This document shows positions 57,310 through 64,000 of a stretch of DNA of 64,000 nucleotides, one piece after another. The stretch spans positions 102,412,969-102,476,968 of the forward strand of contig JAQMRL010000003.1 in assembly GCA_035578175.1 (NCBI GenBank), given 5' to 3'. The first letter of the stretch is position 1; each line of letters starts with the position of its first letter. The stretch is from Catonia carolina (lineage: Eukaryota > Arthropoda > Insecta > Hemiptera > Achilidae). The notes under the pieces are model-generated. The model did not search any database. It had not been told where the DNA came from and was given only the letters and a program-made list of their open reading frames with translations. A program made the position numbers and the translations under genes.

Positions 57310-57700
57310 TTGGTAAGTTTTTAGGATATTTTTCACCAGCACCTTCTCTTTATGTCAAAGAACGCATTTTAATTCGATCCTAGGTCTGACTCGTCCATTT
57401 AGTTTCTGCTATCTTTTTGATATCATCATTCCATCTCGTTTTTGGTCTTCTCCTCTTCTATCTGCTGTCCTCAGTTCTTATGAGATGAAAACCTCATTGT
57501 CATTTAGACTTTGCTATTTGTTCTGCTATATCTCTCATTCTTGTCTTCTGCCGGATCCATTCATTGTTCTTCCTGTCCTGCAACCGTGTTTCTAGCATAC
57601 TTTTCTCTATTTTCCTCTAAATAATCCATTGACAGTCTATTGTTCCCTCATTTTAACTTCATGTCTCTACACCATTTATCAGAAGCGGTTAAACACACCG
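57310..57700 (-). pseudogene. LINE C-terminal relic (RPKTRW type)
   Basis: The minus strand reads LQDRKNNEWIRQKTRMRDIA, EQIAKSK, KRRRPKTRWNDDIKKIAETK and WTSQT, DRIK with several stops. This is the RTxVxDI...GRP..RW.DDI...A...W...A.DR..W pattern that ends many LINE reverse transcriptases. It is old and 5'-truncated. Confidence 0.75.
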
Positions 57701-60700
57701 GTTGAATACATATGTTTTTTGATGTTGTGGAAATTTGTATTTAAATACATTAACAAGTTTTCCGAATGCTGCTGCCAATCTGAGCTGTTTTATTTTGTTT
57801 ATATTTACAGGTTACCTATCCTTATCAAAGTTTATTCTCGTCCAGGTGCACAGTATATTCTTGTACAACTTTTATTTTTATAATTTAGTTAATATTGATT
57901 TCTGTTACCTTACATTTGATTCTGTTGGACATTATTTTAATTTTAGTTGAGTTTATTATTAAACTACAGCTATTTGCAACATGATTTTAGTTCAACGAAT
58001 GTATAACGTTGGACCAAATTTTTTTAAGGTACACGCTGAGTAACAATGAGCTTACATCAAATTAATAAATTTCGAAGTCCGTGACAAAATGCATTATTAG
58101 TTTAGGTATGAACAATTTAATTCTTATTAAAACACCTATGTTCTTCGTTCTAAGAATTTAATTAGAGCGTTTTAACAGTTATGATTCTGAAAATCGAGAT
58201 TAGTTTTTTTAAAGCAATATCTAAAAATAATATGTGAAAAAGCAATTATTTTAAATTAAGGAAGTGTATTGAGACAAATCGTTAGTTTCCTAATGAACAT
58301 TTTAAAATTTATATTAATGAAAAAGTAAGCTTTCGATTATTTCTTTACACAATATTTTAATTAAGTTCAGTTAATCAAATAAAAAATCACGAACTTGAAG
58401 CGAAGTGAGTAGGGTTCACTAGTTCTTTATAAAATAAAATACTGTATTTTATCATGGGTTAATAAACTTTTACAGATTTCGGCATTAATAAATTTCAATA
58501 GCGTAAATAATTACCATAGAAGTTAATTAGGCCTAAATTGTAAAAAAATTGTCTGTTTAAAAAGAAGCTACAGTAATTTTTAATTTCTTAATTATTGGTT
58601 ATAAAGTAATTAATACAATATTGATTTGAAACACTACACTGATTATGATACACTGTCTCTCAAAATATTGTTCTCAGGGTAGTAATCCTTGTGTGGGAGA
58701 TATTCAGCCCACGACAACCAGATATCAAATTGCATTAGTTTAGGTTACGTCATTTTAGATTTTACTTAAGGCAGTAGGAGTAAGTTTCTGTATTAGGAAC
58801 TTGATTATAACATTTTATTATCAAACCATAAAATATTTTGCTGGTCCAAAGCACAGGCGTTAATAGTAGTCTCGACGTTAATACGGTGCTCACAAAAGAA
58901 ATTATATGATAATAAAATAAAGAAATGAGTTTTTTCTCGTAAAATACGTACATTATTTTTAAAGAAAATAGGAAGGTAATTCTATACCCCAGAATGTATA
59001 GAGGAGATTGTCCAGACATTCACTTTGTTTGGCCAAGGAAAACTGTTCGAAAACTTTGACCAACTCAGATAAACATTATCCTAAAATTAATTAATTATTA
59101 ATTATTTCTTAAAGTTTTTAATGTTGATATTTTCAAGTGAATTTATTAATTGTCCTTTTAAAGTTTTCATTAACAAAGACAAAAAGACTTAAGATATAAT
59201 AATGTGACAGAAATATGTATCAACAAAGCATTAAAAATAAAATAATAATTTGATACACTTTTTGTACAATATACTGATAGAATTTTGATAACACAAATTT
59301 TAAAAGTTACAGTAAATATAACAAAAGATAAATAATACAAAAATTACAAGATAAGTTGCTTTTTTATTTTATTAGAAGGAAATGTTTCTATAGTAATTAT
59401 ATGAAGAGAAACTGGGGGAACGTTTTTTTTAGTAAAGAAATAGACTACCTGTCTTCGGAATAGGTTTCCTTAATTTCTCCGATAGTGGTATGATTAACGA
59501 AAATTAGTTACAAAGTTTTTGGTTTACGTAACTTTTATTCGTCTTCTGTTGAGATAATTTCAACTCACTACCTTTTTGTTCAATTAATTTTCTTATCATA
59601 CCGGTTGATGACAATTCTTCGAGTAAAGTCAATGTAATGAAGTAAGAAGATTTGACAAGTATTAAGTACTTCTGTTCATTCAATATTATAAAATGTGAAG
59701 TTATGTTAGTTAAGATTTTGAATTGATTAAAATTTAAACTAATACGTTGGAACAGATAAATCGATTAAAAAATTTAATAGTGTTATTTACTAAGACTTTC
59801 AAGCAATCTTAACAATTTGTGTGTTTCTGTCTTGAGTAATTCCGAAGATACAGTGTTTATTGAATGATGTTTTTTCTCTGTTATTTCAAATATTTCCAGA
59901 AGATGAAAGGGTAAATAAGGTTTTAGTTTTGCGTAGGAGACTTAATACATCTACGAAACAGTGAAGCCTTTTTGGATAATGAAACTCAAACAATTTGTGT
60001 AATGAACCATTGTATTCAATCCAAAATTTCCTCTTATACCACTCTTATAGCCAGAACAAAATTAATAAATAGTTATTCGAGACAAGAACGTTTTTAATAT
60101 TAAACCTAATAATAGGCTTATAAATATTACTTTTGTTATTAATTTTGAGTATACAATGATTGTTATATTATTTATTTAGATGAAGTTTGGCAGAACTCAT
60201 AAATAAATTCCTAGAAAACTAGATTAGAATGAATTTTACCATAAAAATCAATACTGAATGAGTTCAATTTTACAATATATTGCATGTAATATTAATAGTT
60301 GGTTACCGTTGTCAGACTACTGCATAAATATTTAAAAAATGAACTAATAGTAAGCGAAATTTAACTTTTATTAAGCATTATTTTGTGACATATTACACAT
60401 AAGTTCTCCAACAAACAAAAATATAATCATGGGATATTGCGCCAAACAAAGGTGGGCAGAGTCAATTAACCATACTCCCGCCTATTGAATTTAAAAGAAC
60501 TTTTTGTAACTATTTCTGACGTTTCGTGTGGTGAGATTTGATGCATTTGACCTTACTGAACATGCAATGTATACTGATACATGATGCACATTTAAGCACT
60601 ACTTATAACTTTATTTTTGATTTATTTTACAAAATTCAATATTAACTCGGGACTAATACAATTTAAGTTTATAAAGCGATATTAAAAGCATTCTAGATAT

Positions 60701-60830
60701 GTGGAATGTAGTTCTGGGGAGTAGCAAGAAACTCGATTAAAATTCTATTAAATTTCTGTCAAAATTATTAAAAACGGTAAAGGAATCATTTTTGTACATA
60801 ACCTATAACATAATCACAGAGTCAGTCGGC
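57701..60830. other. AT-rich stretch, no feature seen
   Basis: More than 3 kb without a motif-bearing frame, RNA gene or repeat shared with the rest of the window. Confidence 0.5.
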
Positions 60831-61198
60831 TGTTGCTGATTAGGTCATCAGCTGAAAGCCTGCTTTTAATCTCTAGAGGCGTTTTACTAAGTAAAACGAG
60901 GAAATAACTCGGGAACAGATAACAGAAGAGTTAAAGGTGTAAAAGACACTAGCCATCACAGCTATCTCCTCTGTTAGTAATGAATTTCATTATACAGCCA
61001 GACCGTGTGGGAATGAAGTGAAGGGGTGTCATTTCCAGATTGGAGATAATTATATGCTTTTCACTGAGCCCGGGATGCTGATAAGCATAGTTTTTAACTC
61101 AGTGAGGAAGACAATAGTAAACCACGTTACTCCGTGTTTTACTTAGTAAATCCTCTAGAGGTCTAGACTAGCCTTTCGAGTGAAGACCTAAGCAAGAA
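60831..61198. mobile_element. (AAC)-tailed SINE, inverted composite
   Basis: 60831-60903 is the 3' end of the family on the minus strand (tgattaggtcatcagctgaa, ctctagaggcgttttacta). About 61125-61198 repeats the same 3' end on the plus strand at the end of a 5'-truncated copy (60911-61198). The two arms are therefore inverted repeats of about 73 bp with 220 bp between. Confidence 0.78.
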
Positions 61199-62059
61199 CC
61201 CATTTGGTTTGACATCATTTTAATGGATGATTTAAGGACATTATCATGTTTTTATTTCAGCATCGAACTAGTATCCTTTTCACTGTGAATTTCCTGGAAA
61301 GTGATTGAAATTTTGATCCCGAATCAGTGTATTATTTATTTAAGGCTAATTTATTTATCCTTAAATCGTTGATAAAATCTTAAGAAGGTCACATAGATGT
61401 TATATTGATTTTCAAACGGTAAATACAAAACTAACGGTATATAAATATTCGGGATTAGAACTCGTAATCTTTGACCAAGTAGTTTCCGACTAGGACATGA
61501 TATCGATTAAAGTAACTTGACTAAATTTTGATTATTATTTAGTGATTTCAAGAACAGTTAGTATTTTGCATCAACGGAATAACGAGTTTCATTATTTTTT
61601 CATCTTAGATTGTGTACAATATAATGTGGATTTATCCGATAAGAAGTTATCATTATCAAATTGTTACACTCACAGTTTGATTTTAAAAGAAGGAGTTAAG
61701 TACCGTTCTTAGAAGAATCTTTTTCAAGCGTGACGTTACTATGTAATTTCATTCTGATAAGTACAACGTTCGTGACCCGATTCTTCAATTTTTGCTCCGT
61801 CATTAATGACTCAACAATCATTATTGCTTTAAAGCCAGTACAATCTGACAACCGACTATCTAACAGTGAATGATATTTTGCGATGTCACGTATTAGAGAA
61901 AGAATCTTGTTATAAATTTATACAAATTGTATATTAATTAATTAATTACATAATTTATTGTGTATGAAATAAAAGTTAATTTAATTCTTAGTTGATTGTA
62001 GATTTATCCCTTATGATTCTAAAAACAAATTTGATAACCGAATTATTATCTACCCGAAT
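61199..62059. other. No gene seen; possible SINE trace
   Basis: 61380-61510 has aaggtcacatagatgtta on the left and gggattagaactcgtaatct further right. This is faintly like a minus-strand tRNA-headed SINE with the LINE-like tail. The rest is featureless. Confidence 0.3.
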
Positions 62060-62360
62060 TCCATAATTGAAGGGAACAGGTTGTCAACTGCCGATTGCGG
62101 ATTGGGCACTCATATCACACTAGCCTTGCTCACAAATACTACGCCAAATGTGTGTCCTTTCTGTGACGCTAAAGCAACGGTTTCGCATATCGTTTCAGAA
62201 AGGCAGGAACTTCAATGCGCCCGTTCTCTTATTGGTGTTTCTACAATATTTCAAGGCAATTATAAGTACAACGTTGGTGATCCTAATGGGTTTTAAAAGT
62301 TGTGTAAAAGTTCCAAAATTTCTGCGTTATGTTGCTATTGAAGACAAAATCTGATATTAA
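62060..62360 (+). pseudogene. LINE C-terminal finger relic (RNase H-type LINE)
   Basis: The plus strand reads VVNCRLRIGHSYHTSL, then after a frameshift CPFCDAKATVSHIVSERQEL then QCARSL. RLRIGHS...C-x2-C...H......C..R is the end of RNase H plus the C-terminal finger of I-type and related LINEs, as also seen at 55382-55660. A short 3' side follows. The polymerase is absent. Confidence 0.72.
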
Positions 62361-62392
62361 TTTTGTTTTTCTTATGTTTTAACTTACCCAAT

Positions 62393-62717
62393 TATTATTA
62401 TTGTTATTATTATTATTATTTTTTTAAATATTTTATGGCCTACAAAGGACCACTTTAGTCATTTTACATTTAAAATCTTTCCTTCTTTCTTCCTTTTCTT
62501 TTCCGCCCAATATTTTTTCATCCTTTCCGAGCGCAATTTTCTTTCCTCGTCTGGAACCACTCTTCCCAATCGTTGCTTGTTCCTTCCCGGCTGTAGTATA
62601 ACGCGTTCGTCCTTTAATATCTTCAATGCATCTGTCTTGTGTTTTAAATCTTCTATTGTAATTTGTAACCTTCCAATATCTTCCTTTAATTCTGTGATCC
62701 ATTTAATATCACTTTTA
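62393..62717 (-). pseudogene. LINE C-terminus with (AAT)n tail
   Basis: One minus-strand frame reads DIKWITELKEDIGRLQITIE, LKHKTDALKILKDERVILQP, LGRVVPDEERKLRSERMKKY and WAEKKRKKEGKILNVK, then stops near 62447. It is open but has no start, so it is a 5'-truncated LINE end. W..E.K.D...L.I...D...R and ER...SERMK.YW.E are typical of the C-termini of LINE proteins of the 1-730 type. The 3' untranslated part ends in (AAT)n, seen as ATT repeats at 62393-62420. An overlapping 89-codon frame on the same strand is only a shadow of this one. Confidence 0.72.
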
Positions 62718-62740
62718 CTATACCACAGTTTTTCTGTGGT

Positions 62741-62766
62741 ATATTATTATTATTATTATTATTTAT
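62741..62766. repeat. (ATT)n microsatellite
   Basis: About eight ATT units lie at the 5' side of the LINE end, matching its own ATT tail at 62393-62420. The LINE may have landed in, or created, this repeat. Confidence 0.85.
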
Positions 62767-64000
62767 ATAATTCCTATTTTGGTCGCTGATAACCATTAAC
62801 AATTTAATGTGATCTTTATAAATAAATTTAAAAAAATTAAAACGGATTGCATTAATGATATACTTTTATTTGTCTTAAAATTTGTATCCTGTTTTTTTTT
62901 AATTTGCTTGTTAATTTTATACAGTTGCAAATAAAAATATCTTGTACAGTCAAAAAATCATACTATATTTAATATGCAAAATCTGGTCCAATGTATTTTG
63001 AATGGAAATATTCTATTTATATTTAAATATGCAGATTTCTACCGAACGGATCTAAAAATTTTTACATGGTTGTAAAGAGGATACTTTCGGGATCCTGCAA
63101 AATAATTCGAAAATAAATATGGGTAAAGATCGTAATGAAATTTTGAAAAGTAAATATCAAAATAATTGAATTAAAGTTTCGTTGGAGGTACTTTTCTAGT
63201 GGCGATGTTGTGAAGTACAATTTGTTTTTAATGGCCGTTATGGTGACGGGAATAGTTTATTTATGTGCATATTTATCTTTTTTCACAAATAATTATACAT
63301 CACTGATACATAATAACATTGCAAAATATGCCTAAGTGTTAGTGCAATATTGTGAAATTGCTTGTTATGAATAACTTAGCATTATTGTGCGAATAAATCG
63401 CTCGGGTCAATTATTTATAATAGTGACACTTTTTATTACAAATTTTTAACTATTGTATTTCCCTCGTTCCATTTTTCGAGTTGTTATTTGCATATCCGAC
63501 TATAGTTAAACTGGAAAGAGCGAAAGTCTGTACAATATTTTTAGTTCATAAAAATGTTATGGCAACTTACTCAGGGTTTACTTTGTATTTTACATACAAT
63601 CACTTCTGTGGTGTTCCTTCCGAAATTTTTAACCCATTTTTGTTTTAAATCTTTAAATTTATTTTAATTTTTGTTTGTTGTACTTTAAGAAAGCAGGTTA
63701 TGTAGGAACCAATTGAGAACATTATCGCTCGTAGATCGCGTATCTCGCGTTGTGTTGAAATAGCAATTTTCTGTTTCTTGTGTGTATTAATGAGTTTTAA
63801 TTGGTGTGTATGATTTACTCATATATGTTATTGTCTCAGAATCTACTTCCCTGGCATTCTTCGGTTGAAACTGAAAAATACTAGTGATTCAGGAAGTAAG
63901 GGGGAGATTTTTTTATTTATCAATTTTTAAAAATTAAATTTTGAACTTGTATTTCCAGCTGATTAAAAGAACAATCGATGTACCATCCTAACCTACAATC
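62767..64000. other. AT-rich stretch, no feature seen
   Basis: Nothing recognised up to the window edge. Confidence 0.5.

Noticed and set aside
62433..62702. 89-codon basic protein on the minus strand
   Set aside because: It is a shadow of another minus-strand frame that carries a recognisable LINE C-terminus.

Overview
This window is AT-rich eukaryotic DNA, and I found no convincing host gene or exon in it. Its content points to an insect: jockey-type and I-type LINE debris, a Penelope-like fragment, tRNA-derived SINEs, mariner/pogo-type DNA elements and a helentron-like family. The species cannot be named from the sequence alone; a large, repeat-rich insect genome fits. Everything recognisable is mobile-element DNA at different stages of decay, separated by long AT-rich stretches in which I see no coding signal.

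Layout. 1-730 is an open minus-strand LINE reverse transcriptase cut by the window edge. 0.8-8.5 kb carries a helentron-like element split by a SINE, a full-length SINE, a three-copy dispersed repeat and a Penelope-like endonuclease fragment between inverted terminal repeats. 8.6-10.0 kb is the youngest element: a 5'-truncated jockey LINE with an intact reading frame, a poly(A) tail and an 11-bp target duplication. 10-27 kb is mostly unassigned sequence dotted with SINEs, helentron-like copies, LINE 3' ends and, at 16.7-18.1 kb, two inverted-repeat DNA elements, one of them hit by a SINE. 27-36 kb holds two copies of a 342-bp TA-flanked MITE, a short jockey insertion with target duplication and a nested mariner-type relic. 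37-46 kb holds LINE relics, one with an in-frame foreign segment, and a tRNA-headed SINE. 46-64 kb holds a pogo/Tigger-like relic, more SINEs, a LINE-tail tandem duplication and several LINE 3' ends.

How the parts relate. The commonest family (about 13 copies) is a roughly 395-bp tRNA-like SINE with an (AAC)n tail. Six copies have recognisable target duplications, five of them 11-12 bp, and copies are often 5'-truncated, so it was moved by a LINE through target-primed reverse transcription. It has inserted into the helentron-like elements (twice), into the palindromic DNA element and beside itself, so it is one of the later layers. A second SINE type shares its 3' tail motif with an I-type LINE relic at 55.1-55.8 kb, which suggests a LINE-SINE partnership. 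The jockey LINE at 8.6-10.0 kb is younger still. All family assignments rest on reading motifs by eye; no database search was run.
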